DNA of 64,000 bases from NCBI RefSeq assembly GCF_018967845.1, contig NZ_JAHLZZ010000001.1, positions 248,001-312,000 on the forward strand, given 5' to 3'. This stretch comes from Hymenobacter siberiensis (GTDB lineage: Bacteria; Bacteroidota; Bacteroidia; Cytophagales; Hymenobacteraceae). This document shows, piece after piece, positions 9,101 through 18,700 of this stretch; the stretch's first letter is position 1; each line of letters starts with the position of its first letter. The position numbers and the translations under genes were made by a program. The notes under the pieces are model-generated. The model was given only the letters and a program-made list of their open reading frames with translations. It made no database searches and was not told the DNA's origin.

Positions 9101-9179
9101 AGTTGCGTCTGCAAACGCATTCAATGCCCGAGCCGCAGGCTCGAACCCAGTGGGCAGCGCGTCACAGACGCGCGCCAGC
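9055..9179. repeat. Palindromic repeat, class E
   Basis: An inverted repeat with outer arms GCTGGCGCGCGTCTG / CAGACGCGCGCCAGC and an inner pair GGGTTCGAGCCTGCGGCTCG / CGAGCCGCAGGCTCGAACCC around a loop of about 32 bases. It overlaps the 5' end of the propeller gene and begins 13 bases beyond the stop of the LpxH-like gene. It resembles a tRNA T-arm only by chance (GGTTCGAGCC); no cloverleaf forms. Confidence 0.85.
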
Positions 9180-9191
9180 CAGCGCCCGGCG

Positions 9192-9974
9192 CTACTGCTC
9201 AAAATGCCGCAAGGCCAGCTCGTTGCCATCATACACGCCGTAGCTGCAATAATTGACCCATTCGCCCAGGTTCACGTAGCGGCTGCCGGGGGCTACTTCC
9301 ACATCCAGCGGCAGGTGGCGGTGGCCGAAAATGTAGTAGTCGTGGTGCATGCGCGTTTCCAGCGCGCGGCAGTATTGCAGCAGCCACTCCTCATCGCCGA
9401 AATACACGGCATCGTCCTTGCCAGCCTGCATCCGGCTGCGGCGGCTCCACTTATTGGCCATGCCGATGCCGAAATTGGGGTGCAGCCGGGCAAAGAGCCA
9501 CTGCGCCACGCCCGAGGTGAATACCTGCTTCAGCGCTTTGTAGCTGTAATCCTTCGGTCCCAGCCCGTCGCCGTGGCCAATATGAAACAGCTTATCCCCA
9601 ATCCGTTGCGAAACTTCCTGCCGCAGCACCGGAATGCCCATTTCCTGGGTAAAGTAGCCGAACATCCACATGTCATGGTTGCCGGTGAAGATGGTGATGG
9701 GCAGGCCGCCATCCGTGAGCTCGGCCAGCTTGCCCTGCAAGCGGCTGAACCCGCGCGGAATGGCGTGCTTGTACTCAAACCAGAAGTCGAACAAGTCGCC
9801 CAGCAGGTAGATAGCCGCCGCATCCTTCGCCACCACATCCAGCCAGCGCACAATGCGCTTCTCCCGCTCCAGCGAAGCCGCCGCGTTGGGCGCGCCGAGG
9901 TGGAAATCGGAAGCGAAGTACACCCGTTTGCCGGGCGGCAGGATAATATCAGAAAGTAAATGGGGTGACTTCAT
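9192..9974 (-). CDS. lpxH: UDP-2,3-diacylglucosamine diphosphatase-like metallophosphoesterase (LpxH type)
   Basis: A 260-residue calcineurin-like phosphoesterase. Metal-binding motifs are DFHLG (Asp23, His25), GDLFDFW (about 60), GNHD (about 98), HGDG (about 140) and GHRH (about 230), in the order seen in LpxH. LpxH hydrolyses UDP-2,3-diacylglucosamine to lipid X in lipid A synthesis at the inner membrane face. The length fits the family (240-270). In Bacteroidota the assignment rests on the DxH...GNHD...HGD...GHxH series, and related phosphoesterases exist. The gene may once have been co-transcribed with the propeller gene downstream, now separated by a repeat. Confidence 0.82.
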   Translation of the reverse strand: MKSPHLLSDIILPPGKRVYFASDFHLGAPNAAASLEREKRIVRWLDVVAKDAAAIYLLGDLFDFWFEYKHAIPRGFSRLQGKLAELTDGGLPITIFTGNHDMWMFGYFTQEMGIPVLRQEVSQRIGDKLFHIGHGDGLGPKDYSYKALKQVFTSGVAQWLFARLHPNFGIGMANKWSRRSRMQAGKDDAVYFGDEEWLLQYCRALETRMHHDYYIFGHRHLPLDVEVAPGSRYVNLGEWVNYCSYGVYDGNELALRHFEQ

Positions 9975-10004
9975 TCAGGAAACAAGTAATCTAAACCGTC
10001 ATTA

Positions 10005-10106
10005 AACGTCATGTCGAGCGCAGCCGAGAAATCTCGCGTGAATTAAGTAATCAAAACTGCTCAACGATGCGAGCGAGATGTCTCGGCTGCGCTCGACATG
10101 ACGTTC
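10005..10106. repeat. Palindromic repeat R2 (GTCAT-family)
   Basis: The arms AACGTCATGTCGAGCGCAGC and GCTGCGCTCGACATGACGTT are exact complements, with GAGA(T/A)...TCTCG extensions and a loop of about 35 bases. It lies between lud and lpxH on the same strand. Confidence 0.92.
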
Positions 10107-10111
10107 TACTT

Positions 10112-10765
10112 CTATATCTCACCCTCTTCCTCAAGCAAAAACAGCGCAATACGGCGCGGGCCATGCGCGCCCAGCACCAGCGTTTTTTCAATATCGGCCG
10201 TGCGGCTGGGGCCGCTGGTGAGCGAAACCATGGAGGGCGGGGCCGCGCCGTAGCGCTCCTGTATTACGCGCAACGCATCGCCGATTTCGGCCACTACCTG
10301 GCTGGGGCGGGCCAGCACCAGGTGCTGGTCGGGGTAGATGCTCAGCCGCCGGCCGCTGGCCGTAGCGGCCGACACCAGCACGCTGCCGGTACGGGCTACC
10401 AGTGCCTCGCACGAAGTAAGGCTCAGGTCGGCATTGGCCACGAAACCGGCTTCGTCAGCACGAAAATTTACGCCGGCGGCCTGCAGTACAGCCTGCAAAT
10501 CAGGCTCCCACACGTAGGGCGCGCCCACCTGCTGCCGCTCCCGGTAAGCTGCCAGCTGCGTGGACAGCTCGGCTAGGTCTTCGCAATAGTAAAACTCACC
10601 GCCAACCTGCTGGAACCGCTCCGCGAATGCCACCACCACGTCGGCGTTGCTAAGCGGCGGGTGCACGGGGGTGGCAAAATCGGGCCGGGGCGGCAGCGGC
10701 GCGGGGCCGGCTGCCAGCCCCTGGCGGATTCGGACTAAAACGGCATCGCGGGAAGATTCGGACAT
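10112..10765 (-). CDS. LUD-domain protein (LutC/YkgG family)
   Basis: A 217-residue protein made of one LUD domain. Recognisable features are the N-terminal SSRDAVLVRIRQGL helix, the GFVANADLSLTSCEALVARTG segment (split here by family convention around residues 125-145) and the C-terminal GPSRTADIEKTLVLGAHGP motif. LutC is a subunit of the L-lactate oxidation system LutABC, but no lutA or lutB lies nearby. In Bacteroidota a lone LUD gene next to ftsH is common and its role is unproven. It follows ftsH after a terminator, and its own TAnnTTTG box is almost against the start codon. Confidence 0.88.
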   Translation of the reverse strand: MSESSRDAVLVRIRQGLAAGPAPLPPRPDFATPVHPPLSNADVVVAFAERFQQVGGEFYYCEDLAELSTQLAAYRERQQVGAPYVWEPDLQAVLQAAGVNFRADEAGFVANADLSLTSCEALVARTGSVLVSAATASGRRLSIYPDQHLVLARPSQVVAEIGDALRVIQERYGAAPPSMVSLTSGPSRTADIEKTLVLGAHGPRRIALFLLEEEGEI

Positions 10766-10769
10766 GACG

Positions 10770-10777
10770 CAAAAGTA
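10770..10777 (-). promoter_or_regulatory. Candidate -7 box of the LUD gene, near-leaderless
   Basis: It reads TACTTTTG (perfect TAnnTTTG) on the minus strand, with four bases between the box and the ATG at 10765. This implies a transcript starting at or near the start codon. Confidence 0.5.
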
Positions 10778-10784
10778 ATAACAT

Positions 10785-10816
10785 AAAAAAAGCCAGCCCC
10801 ATAAGAGGCTGGCTTT
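10785..10816. terminator. Hairpin terminator after ftsH
   Basis: The complementary arms AGCCAGCC and GGCTGGCT are followed, on the minus strand, by a T-tract. It lies between the ftsH stop and the LUD gene. Confidence 0.82.
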
Positions 10817-10855
10817 CCAATTGGACCGTAAGCTTCAGTTTATGGCACTGTGTTA

Positions 10856-12970
10856 CTAGCCAGCTACGGCGCTGCCACTGGCGCCGGGGGCTTCATTGCT
10901 GGTGTTGCCATCAAGGCCGGGCAGGTTCAGGTCGGGCAGGTCGCTGCTGATGGTGCCACCGGCAGCCAGCTCGCCGCGTACTTCGCTAGCCGTTTCGCTG
11001 CGGTCGGTGCCGGCCATGTGGGCCTGGTAGTTGGTCTGGGTATCGAAGGGGCGCGGGCCCACGAGGCGGGTCAGGTCTTCCTGTTGCAGCACTTCTTTCT
11101 CCAGCAACTCCTTGGCTACCACTTCCAGCTCGTGACGGCGCTCGGTGAGGAGCTCCTTGGTACGAACGTAAGCACTTTCGATGATGGTCCGCACTTCCTC
11201 GTCAATCATCTGCGAGGTAGCTTCCGAATAAGGTTTCGAGAAGCCATACTCGCTCTGCCCCTTCGAGTCGTAAAACGACACGTTGCCGAGCTTGGCGTTC
11301 ATGCCGTACATCGTCACGATGGAGTAAGCCATCTTGGTGATGCGTTCCAGGTCGCTCAGCGCACCGGTCGAGATTTTACCAAACACCAGCTGCTCGGCGG
11401 CGCGGCCACCCAGGGCCATGCACATCTCATCAATCAGCTGCTCGGTATTGTAAAGAAACTGCTCCTTGGGCAGGTACTGGGCGTAGCCCAGCGCCGCCAC
11501 GCCACGGGGCACAATGCTCACTTTCACCAACGGGTCCACATGCTCCAAGAACCAGCCCGCAATGGCGTGGCCGGCCTCGTGGTAGGCCACGATGCGCTTC
11601 TCGCCGGGCGAGATGATTTTGTTCTTCTTCTCCAGGCCGCCAATCACGCGGTCGATAGCATCGGTGAAGTCCTGGTCGGTGATGAATTTCTTGTCGCGGC
11701 GGGCGGCGATAAGGGCCGCCTCGTTGCAGACGTTGGCAATTTCAGCGCCAGCAAAGCCCGGGGTTTGGGCCGAGAGGCGGCGGGCATCCACGTCGGGGCC
11801 CAGCGTCAGCGGCTTGAGGTGCACCTGGAAAATCTGGGTGCGGCCGTTGATATCGGGCTTGTCGATGCTGATTTGCCGGTCGAAGCGGCCGGGACGCAGC
11901 AGGGCCGAGTCCAAGGTATCGGGCCGGTTGGTGGCAGCCAGGATGATAACGCCGGAGTCGGTACCGAAACCGTCCATTTCCACCAGCAGCGAGTTCAGGG
12001 TATTTTCGCGCTCGTCGTTGCCGCCGGGCATCGAGCCCTTGCTGCGCGAACGGCCCACGGCATCAATCTCATCAATAAAGACGATGCAGGGCGCTTTGGC
12101 TTTGGCCTGCTTGAACAGGTCACGAACCCGGGCCGCGCCCACGCCCACAAACATCTCCACGAAGTCGGAACCCGAGAGCGAGAAGAACGGCACGTCGGCC
12201 TCGCCGGCTACGGCTTTGGCCAGCAGGGTTTTGCCGGTACCGGGAGGGCCTACTAGCAGCGCGCCCTTCGGAATCTTACCGCCGAGGATGGTGAACTTGC
12301 TGGGGTTCTTGAGGAACTCCACAATTTCCTGCACTTCCTCCTTGGCTTCTTCGAGGCCGGCCACGTCTTTGAAGGTGATTTTCACCTTATCGCCACCTTC
12401 AAACAAGGCGGCTTTGCTTTTGCCGATGCTGAAAATCTGGCCACCGGGGCCGCCGGCGCTGCCCATGCGGCGCATCAGGAACCAGAAGCCGACAATCATC
12501 AGAACGATGAAGCCGTAGGTACCGATGTAGTCACCGGGGCTCGACCGCTCCTCAATGTTGAGGGGCAGACGCTGGGCCGAGGGCACGTCTTTCTGCAAAG
12601 CATCCAGGTTTTCCTGAAACAGCTTGGCATCTACCACCGGGAAGTAGAACTGCGAGCCCACCCCCTCGCCCCCGAAGGGCGAGCGGCGCGTGAGCTCCTG
12701 CTTGTATTTGGCGCGGGCCGCTTCCTTAAGCGTCACCTCCACCATTTTCTGGTTGCTGATTATGGTTACTGCCTGCACATCGCCGGCCGCCAGCATGCTC
12801 TCGAAGCGCTGCTGGTTGATTTTGGCGGGCGAGTTGAGGTTGTTCACCCACATCACCCCGAACAAAAACACCAGCAGGCCCGCCAGCACCCACAGCTGCA
12901 AGCCCGGCCGCGGGTTGGGCACCGGGGCGGTGGGCTTCTTCTTCTTATTATTCAGATTTTTATCCGACAT
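10856..12970 (-). CDS. ftsH: ATP-dependent zinc metalloprotease FtsH
   Basis: A 704-residue membrane AAA+ protease that removes damaged or unneeded membrane and regulatory proteins. Two transmembrane segments are visible (about 24-43 and 151-166) around a periplasmic domain. The AAA module has Walker A GPPGTGKT (241-248), Walker [10 protein letters not shown] (295-303) and the second region of homology near 345-365. The protease site is HEAGH (464-468). The C-terminal tail (about 640-704) is acidic and Gly/Ala rich. The length is typical for Bacteroidota. It ends with TAG, showing this codon is a normal stop here. It lies downstream of rsfS on the same strand, separated by a palindromic repeat. 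Confidence 0.97.
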   Translation of the reverse strand: MSDKNLNNKKKKPTAPVPNPRPGLQLWVLAGLLVFLFGVMWVNNLNSPAKINQQRFESMLAAGDVQAVTIISNQKMVEVTLKEAARAKYKQELTRRSPFGGEGVGSQFYFPVVDAKLFQENLDALQKDVPSAQRLPLNIEERSSPGDYIGTYGFIVLMIVGFWFLMRRMGSAGGPGGQIFSIGKSKAALFEGGDKVKITFKDVAGLEEAKEEVQEIVEFLKNPSKFTILGGKIPKGALLVGPPGTGKTLLAKAVAGEADVPFFSLSGSDFVEMFVGVGAARVRDLFKQAKAKAPCIVFIDEIDAVGRSRSKGSMPGGNDERENTLNSLLVEMDGFGTDSGVIILAATNRPDTLDSALLRPGRFDRQISIDKPDINGRTQIFQVHLKPLTLGPDVDARRLSAQTPGFAGAEIANVCNEAALIAARRDKKFITDQDFTDAIDRVIGGLEKKNKIISPGEKRIVAYHEAGHAIAGWFLEHVDPLVKVSIVPRGVAALGYAQYLPKEQFLYNTEQLIDEMCMALGGRAAEQLVFGKISTGALSDLERITKMAYSIVTMYGMNAKLGNVSFYDSKGQSEYGFSKPYSEATSQMIDEEVRTIIESAYVRTKELLTERRHELEVVAKELLEKEVLQQEDLTRLVGPRPFDTQTNYQAHMAGTDRSETASEVRGELAAGGTISSDLPDLNLPGLDGNTSNEAPGASGSAVAG

Positions 12971-13085
12971 GAAAATAGCTACTTAAAACCGATTATAGGT
13001 AGAAGTAAAACACCGCGTCGAAAATAAATGTTCGACAGAAAGGAAGACGGAGAGGGAGCGGTTTTATTTTACTTCGTGTAGTAAA

Positions 13086-13195
13086 AAGAACGTCATGCAG
13101 CGCGCGGCGAAGCATCTTTGCCGCAGCAGTAATTCCTTTTAATTGAATTGCGTTGCGCGGTAAAGATGCTTCGCCGCGCGCTGCATGACGTTCTT
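13086..13195. repeat. Palindromic repeat R3 (GTCAT-family)
   Basis: The arms AAGAACGTCATGCAGCGCGC and its exact complement continue through GGCGAAGCATCTTT and its complement. It lies between rsfS and ftsH. The core after GTCATG differs from R2 (CAGCGCGCGG rather than TCGAGCGCAG), with compensating changes in both arms. Confidence 0.92.
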
Positions 13196-13220
13196 CTTCG
13201 GCCCTTTCAGACCAACCGCC

Positions 13221-13601
13221 TTACGCCGGCTCCGATTCGATGTAGCTGATGTTGGCATCGCCCCACAGCTCTTCGAGCGCGTAGAACTTGCGGCGGTCGC
13301 GCAGGAAAACGTGCACCACCACATCGACATAGTCGAGCAGCACCCACTCGCGGTTGGTGCGGCCTTCGGTTTGCCAGGGGCTTTCGCCGGTTACTTTTTC
13401 GACTTCTTCTTCCACCGAGCGGGCCACGGCTTCGAGCTGCGTATCGGAGTTTGCCGAGCAGATGATGAAATAATCGGCAACGGCATTTTTTAATTCCTTC
13501 AAATTCAGCACCACGATGTCGGCTGCCTTCTTATCCTGCATGCCGCGAACGACCAAATCTGCCAATGTGTCTGAATCCTGACGGACCAACGTGCTTTTCA
13601 T
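13221..13601 (-). CDS. rsfS: Ribosomal silencing factor RsfS (Iojap/DUF143)
   Basis: A 126-residue protein with the RsfS fold: DIVVLNLKELKNAVADYF, then ICSANSDTQLEAVARSVEE and the C-terminal WVLLDYVDVVVHVFLRDRRKFYALEELWGD region (about 90-118). RsfS binds ribosomal protein uL14 and keeps 50S from joining 30S when nutrients are limiting. The length is normal. It is divergent from birA with 67 bases between starts; the birA-rsfS-ftsH order is widely kept in Bacteroidota. Confidence 0.94.
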   Translation of the reverse strand: MKSTLVRQDSDTLADLVVRGMQDKKAADIVVLNLKELKNAVADYFIICSANSDTQLEAVARSVEEEVEKVTGESPWQTEGRTNREWVLLDYVDVVVHVFLRDRRKFYALEELWGDANISYIESEPA

Positions 13602-13668
13602 ATTGTCTTATTAGGTGTGAGCTTTACAGCCGAAAGTCTACGAAGTTAACGATACGCGAAAGAAGGCC

Positions 13669-14427
13669 GTGGTTGTCACTCCAAAAACCCTGTTCACGGG
13701 CCAGCAATTAGTTTGGCTGCCGACCTGCCCCTCGACTAATTCGGAGGCTCAAACTTTGATAGTCCAAAATCGGGCCAGTGAGGGCTGTACCGTCATAACG
13801 GACTTTCAGACCGCCGGCCGGGGCCAGCGCGGCAACCAGTGGGTGGCCGCCCCCGCCGAAAACCTAATGCTTTCGGTGGTATGGCAGCCCACGTTTCTGG
13901 CCGCCACCGAGCAGTTCCGCCTCAGCCAGGCCGTGGCGTTGGGCGTGCACGACTGGGCCGTGGCCCTGCTCGGCCCCGACCCCAAACTGAAGCTGAAGTG
14001 GCCCAACGACCTGTATTATGGCAGCCAAAAACTGGGCGGCATTCTGATTGAGAACAGCCTGAGCGGCTCAAAAATTCAATATAGCATCATTGGTATTGGA
14101 TTGAATATCAATCAGCAAGCTTTTGAGCTGCACACGGCTACTTCCTTTTCCCTGCTTACCGGCCGGGCCTACCCGCGCGAGGCGCTGGCCGCCCGCCTGC
14201 TGGAGTGCCTGGAGCGGCGCTACCTGCAGCTGCGGGCCGGGCAGGTGGGCACCCTGCGGCGCGACTACCTGCAGGCGCTGTACCGCTACCAGGAAACTCA
14301 TCCGTTCATTATCGACGGGCAAACGGTAAGCGGCCAGATTGTCGGGGTGGAAGAGGATGGCCGGCTGGCCGTGGCCATTGGCAACGAGCTGCGGCGGTTT
14401 GGCCTGCAGGAAATTCGGCACACCTAG
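13669..14427 (+). CDS. birA: Biotin-[acetyl-CoA-carboxylase] ligase
   Basis: A 252-residue enzyme that activates biotin as biotinyl-AMP and transfers it to the biotin carboxyl carrier protein. The catalytic glycine-rich loop GRGQRGNQW lies near residues 49-57, followed by the KLKWPNDLY motif (about 107-115) and GGILIENS. It lacks the N-terminal helix-turn-helix of repressor-type BirA, so it is a monofunctional ligase. Its C-terminal SH3-like domain is present (about 205-250). The start is GTG at 13669 because no ATG precedes the conserved region. The last codons are duplicated 200 bases downstream beyond a palindromic element. Confidence 0.93.
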   Translation: MVVTPKTLFTGQQLVWLPTCPSTNSEAQTLIVQNRASEGCTVITDFQTAGRGQRGNQWVAAPAENLMLSVVWQPTFLAATEQFRLSQAVALGVHDWAVALLGPDPKLKLKWPNDLYYGSQKLGGILIENSLSGSKIQYSIIGIGLNINQQAFELHTATSFSLLTGRAYPREALAARLLECLERRYLQLRAGQVGTLRRDYLQALYRYQETHPFIIDGQTVSGQIVGVEEDGRLAVAIGNELRRFGLQEIRHT

Positions 14428-14647
14428 CAACCCTGGAGCTGTTAGGTTCTCGCGTCGTCCTACCCGGGGGCATCATCCCCCGGCCCCTTCTCCGAAAAGG
14501 AGAAGGGGAGCTATAAAGGTCTGCTCTAAAAGCAGTTCTGGAGCTCGTTGAACGCACCTCTTCTCCTTTTCGGAGAAGGGGCCGGGGGATGAGGCGCACG
14601 CGGAGGGCGACGACGCTAGAATTTAACGGCACACCTGGCAACCCTGG
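14410..14647. repeat. Palindromic element flanked by a duplicated birA end (class B)
   Basis: A palindrome with arms such as CCCCCGGCCCCTTCTCCGAA and its complement occupies about 14453-14616. On both sides lies a direct repeat of about 27 bases: 14410-14436 (GAAATTCGGCACACCTAGCA then ACCCTGG) and 14619-14647 (GAATTTAACGGCACACCTGG then CAACCCTGG). The first copy contains the last birA codons and stop. The remaining DNA to 14890 shows no gene. Confidence 0.8.
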
Positions 14648-14890
14648 CAGCCTTTTAGGCATCCAGGGTTTGTGATTTATTTCAGGATAATAATTCTGAC
14701 AGGTAATGGCCGTCGCCCGTCAGCCACGTTCTGCTTGCGGCCGGCATTCAACTTTTGGGTATTTTGTCAGTCTATCAAACCGAAACGCTTCGGCTAGCGT
14801 TGATTGGGTGGCCAGCAGGGCAACCCGGCACGGTGCTTGTCCTTGTGGCAGAGTCCTTATTTTTCTCCTCTTCTTCTTTTTGCATTTGTG

Positions 14891-15508
14891 ATGAAACTCT
14901 TTACTCGTTTGGCAGTACCCATGATTGCGCTGCTGCTCTCGGTCGCTTCTGCTTTCGCAGCCACCATTACGGTGCAGGTGGGCGACAACTTTTACCGGGG
15001 GCCGGATGGCACCACCACCATTCGCATGGCGCCCACCGACGTGCTGGTTTTTCAAAACATCGGCTCGAACACCCACCCAACGGCTGCGGCTCAGTGGGTC
15101 ACGTTCACCATCAACCCAGCCACGCCCACCAAAACCTTTCCGGCGGCAACCTTCACGGCGGGCACCTATCCGTTTTTTTGCACCGTTCACTCCGGCATGG
15201 TGGGCACCCTCATCGTGAGCACTGTCACGGCCACAATCGACCCCAACCTGGCCGCCGCGCTGAGCGTGTATCCGAACCCCAGCCGTGGCCAGGTTACGGT
15301 GCAGCTCAGCCAGAAAGCCGGCCAGAGCTACCAGCTGCGCCTGAGCAACATCATCGGCCAGGAGGTACGCACCGTAGCCCTTAAACCAGAGCTGACCGCC
15401 ACCGGCATGGCGCTCGACCTGAGCGAGCTGCGCACCGGCGTGTACTTCTACAGCCTGCTGGTGGATGGCAAAGTGGCCAGCACCAAACGCCTCGTGCTGC
15501 AGAACTGA
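14891..15508 (+). CDS. Secreted cupredoxin-like protein with T9SS sorting domain
   Basis: A 205-residue protein. The start at 14891 gives a clean signal peptide (MKLFTRLAVPMIALLLSVAS, cleaved after AFA). Residues about 22-115 resemble a plastocyanin/azurin domain: a His-containing NTHPT segment and the C-terminal copper loop pattern FFCTVHSGMVG (Cys, His, Met) typical of blue copper proteins. Residues about 125-205 are a type A T9SS sorting domain beginning LSVYPNPSRG and ending STKRLVLQN. It is probably a cell-surface electron carrier or copper-binding protein (inference). A strong terminator follows. Confidence 0.86.
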   Translation: MKLFTRLAVPMIALLLSVASAFAATITVQVGDNFYRGPDGTTTIRMAPTDVLVFQNIGSNTHPTAAAQWVTFTINPATPTKTFPAATFTAGTYPFFCTVHSGMVGTLIVSTVTATIDPNLAAALSVYPNPSRGQVTVQLSQKAGQSYQLRLSNIIGQEVRTVALKPELTATGMALDLSELRTGVYFYSLLVDGKVASTKRLVLQN

Positions 15509-15568
15509 GCCGGCTGCTGATTTGCAACCAGCCGCGAGGAACCAGCAACGAGCCGTCAGAAACCCGAA

Positions 15569-15602
15569 ACACAAAAAGCAGCCCCGGGCTGCTTTTTGTG
15601 TT
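15569..15602. terminator. Hairpin terminator after the cupredoxin gene
   Basis: The complementary arms ACACAAAAAGCAGCC and GGCTGCTTTTTGTGT lie 60 bases beyond the stop. Confidence 0.88.
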
Positions 15603-15651
15603 TCTAGCCCGAATTGGTTTCGTGCAAGCATCAGTGCAACGGTGCATTGCC

Positions 15652-15659
15652 TACTTTTG
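15652..15659 (+). promoter_or_regulatory. Candidate -7 box of the GT117-type gene
   Basis: TACTTTTG is a perfect TAnnTTTG, 82 bases upstream of the start at 15742 and just downstream of the preceding terminator. The -33 element is not clear. Confidence 0.5.
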
Positions 15660-15741
15660 CCTTTTCACCGATTTGCTCGTTGCTTCTTCCGGTAGTGTGC
15701 GGCTTGCACATTTGCCGGTGTCTTGTGTCCCATTCGTTTCT

Positions 15742-18700
15742 ATGCGCTCCTTTAAAAGCCTGAACAACCTCGTCGGCTGGCTCGTGTTTGCCATTGCCTT
15801 CGCTACCTACCTGCTCACCCTGGAGCCTACCGCTTCGTTCTGGGACTGCGGCGAGTTCATTGCCTGCTCCTACAAGCTGCTGGTGCCGCACCCTCCGGGC
15901 GCGCCCACCTTCCTGCTGCTGGGCCGGCTGTTCTCGCTGTTCTCGTTTGGCGACGTTACCAAAGTCGCAGTGCTCATCAACGCCCTCTCGGGCCTGAGCA
16001 GCGCCTTCACGGTCTTGTTTCTGTTCTGGATTATCACCCGCATGGCCCGCAAAATGGTGCTGCGCGATGCCACGGGCAACAGCGGCCTGGCGGCCGAAGC
16101 CATTGAGCCCAGCGGCTACCAAAGCCTGCTCATTCTGAGCGCGGGCGTGGTGGGCGCACTGGCCTTTGCCTTCTCCGATTCCTTCTGGTTCAATGCCGTG
16201 GAGGGCGAAGTTTACGCCATGTCGGCGCTGTGCACGGCAGCCGTGGTCTGGATTATGCTGAAGTGGGAGGCGCACTCCAACGAAGCCGATTCGGATAAGT
16301 GGCTCATTCTGATTGCCTACGTTATCGGCCTCAGCATCGGGGTTCACTTGCTGAACCTACTCACGCTGCCCGCCCTGGGCTTCATTTACTACTACCGCCG
16401 CACTGCTAATCCTTCGCTGAAGGGCGGCATCATCGTGATGGTGGTGAGCATGATTATCGTGGGGTCCATCCTGGTGGGCATCATTCCGGGCCTGCCCACG
16501 CTGGCCGGCAACTTCGAGGTGTTCTTCATCAACACCGTGGGTTTGCCCTTCAACTCGGGCCTATTCATCTTCCTGATTGTGTTTATCGGGCTGATTTGGT
16601 TTGGCTTCCGCCTCTCTTTCCAGCGCCGCAGCCAGTTGCTGAACACGGCCATGCTGTGCTTCACGTTCATCCTGATTGGCTATTCGAGCTACCTGATTGT
16701 GCCGATTCGCAGCTCCTTTCAGCCCACCATCAACGAAAACGACCCCGAGGATGTGCTCTCCTTCGTGAGCTACCTCAAGCGCGAGCAGTACGGCTCGCGG
16801 CCCCTGCTCTACGGCCCGCAGTTCAACGCCCAGCCGGTAGACTACGCCGAGGGTGCCCCCCGCTACGCCCGCGACCCCAAGACCAACACCTACAAAGAGA
16901 TTATGCCGCGCCAGCAGGAGCCGGTGTACCGCGACGAGGACAAGATGCTGCTGCCCCGCATCTACAGCTACGAGCCCGACCAGATTGCCAACTACAAGAA
17001 GTGGGTGGATATTCAGGACGGCGTGAAGCCCACCATGGGCCAGAACCTGGGCTTCCTGCTGCGCTACCAGATGGGCCACATGTTCTGGCGCTACTTCATG
17101 TGGAACTTCGTGGGGCGCGAGTCCGACGTGCAGCAGGCGGGCGTGGTTACGCCCTTCAGCCCCAGCGCGAAGGCGCTGCCCCCCCGCATCGGCGAGAGCC
17201 CGGCGCACAACAACTTTCTGGCCCTGCCGCTCATTCTGGGCCTCATCGGCCTATGGTTCCAGAGCCGACGCGACAGCAAAGACGCCTGGGTGACCGGCCT
17301 GCTGTTTCTGATGACCGGCCTGGCCATTGTCATTTACCTCAACCAGCCGCCGCGCGAGCCGCGTGAGCGTGACTACACCTTCACCGGGGCCACCTTCGCC
17401 TTCGCCATCTGGATAGGCTTGGGCGTGCTGGGACTGGCCGAATTATTTGGCAAAGTAGTGAAGGCCGACGGGCTGCGGGCCGGCCTGGCCCTGGCCGTGG
17501 GCCTGCTGATTCCGGGCATCATGGCCGCGCAGGGCTGGGACGACCACGACCGCTCCGACCGCTACAACTCGGTGGACTCGGCCAAGAACCTGCTGAATAG
17601 CTGCGCTCCGAACGCCATCCTGTTCACCAACGGCGACAACGACACCTTCCCGCTCTGGTACGCCCAGGAGGTGGAAGGCGTGCGGACCGACGTGCGCGTG
17701 GCCGTGCTGAGCTACCTGAACACAGACTGGTACATTGCCCAGATGAAGCGCCGCTCCTACCTCTCGCAGCCCTTCCCCATCTCGATGCCGGCGGCAGCCT
17801 ACGCCCAGGGCACCAACGACATGCTGCCCTTCGCCGCCAACCCGGCCGTGCCCAGCGTGAACCTCAAGGAATTTATTGAGCTGGTGAAGAGCAACAACCC
17901 GCTGCTGCAGGTGCAGTACCAGGAAAACGGCCCGATGATGATGAGCTTCCCCACGCCTAATTTCTTCCTGCCGATTGATACCGTGGCCGTGAAGAAGCTC
18001 GGCATCATCCCCAAAGGCCGCGAAAACCAGCTCGTGAGCAAGATGGAGTGGAGCATGGGCAAGCGCGCCATCGAGAAGAAAAACCTGGTGATTCTGGACA
18101 TGATTGCCACCAATAACTGGAAGCGGCCCATCTACTTCAGCAGCACCGTGGCCCCGAGCGACTACATGAACCTGCAGCCCTACTTCCAGCTCGAAGGCAT
18201 GGCTTACCGCCTGCTGCCCCTGAAGGACCCCAACTACGACCCCCGCTCCGGCGACGAAGGCTACGTGGAAAAAGACCTCACCTACCAGCGCCTGCTGAAG
18301 GATTTCAGCTACCGCGGCCTGCAAAACCCGAAGATTTTCTACGACGAAAACAACCTGCGCTTCCCGGCCAACTACCGCGACAAGTTCGCCCGCCTGGCCA
18401 ATGCCTACCTGGCGTCCAACAACGTGGCCAAGGCCAAGGAAGTGGCCGACAAAGCTCTGGAGCTGATGCCCGACAACACGATTCCCTACGACTACTACTC
18501 GCCCCAGCTGGTGCCCGCCCTGGTGGCAGGTGGCGAAAAAGCCAAAGCCGACCAGATTCTCGACACCATGACCCAGCGCTCGGAGCAGATGCTGGCCTAC
18601 TACGCCACCAAGCCCGACGGCAGCCTCTTCGAGGACGACCAGCGCGGCTACCTCCTGGGCCTGCAAAGCGTGTACCGCGCGGCCGAAATGGCCGGCGACA

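Noticed and set aside
9055..9179. Possible tRNA because of GGTTCGAGCC
   Set aside because: The sequence is a simple long palindrome without an acceptor stem, D-arm or anticodon arm.
10850..12256. 468-codon plus-strand open frame
   Set aside because: Antisense to ftsH, whose domains are complete.
17443..18666. 407-codon minus-strand open frame
   Set aside because: Antisense to the GT117-type gene, composition typical of a shadow frame.
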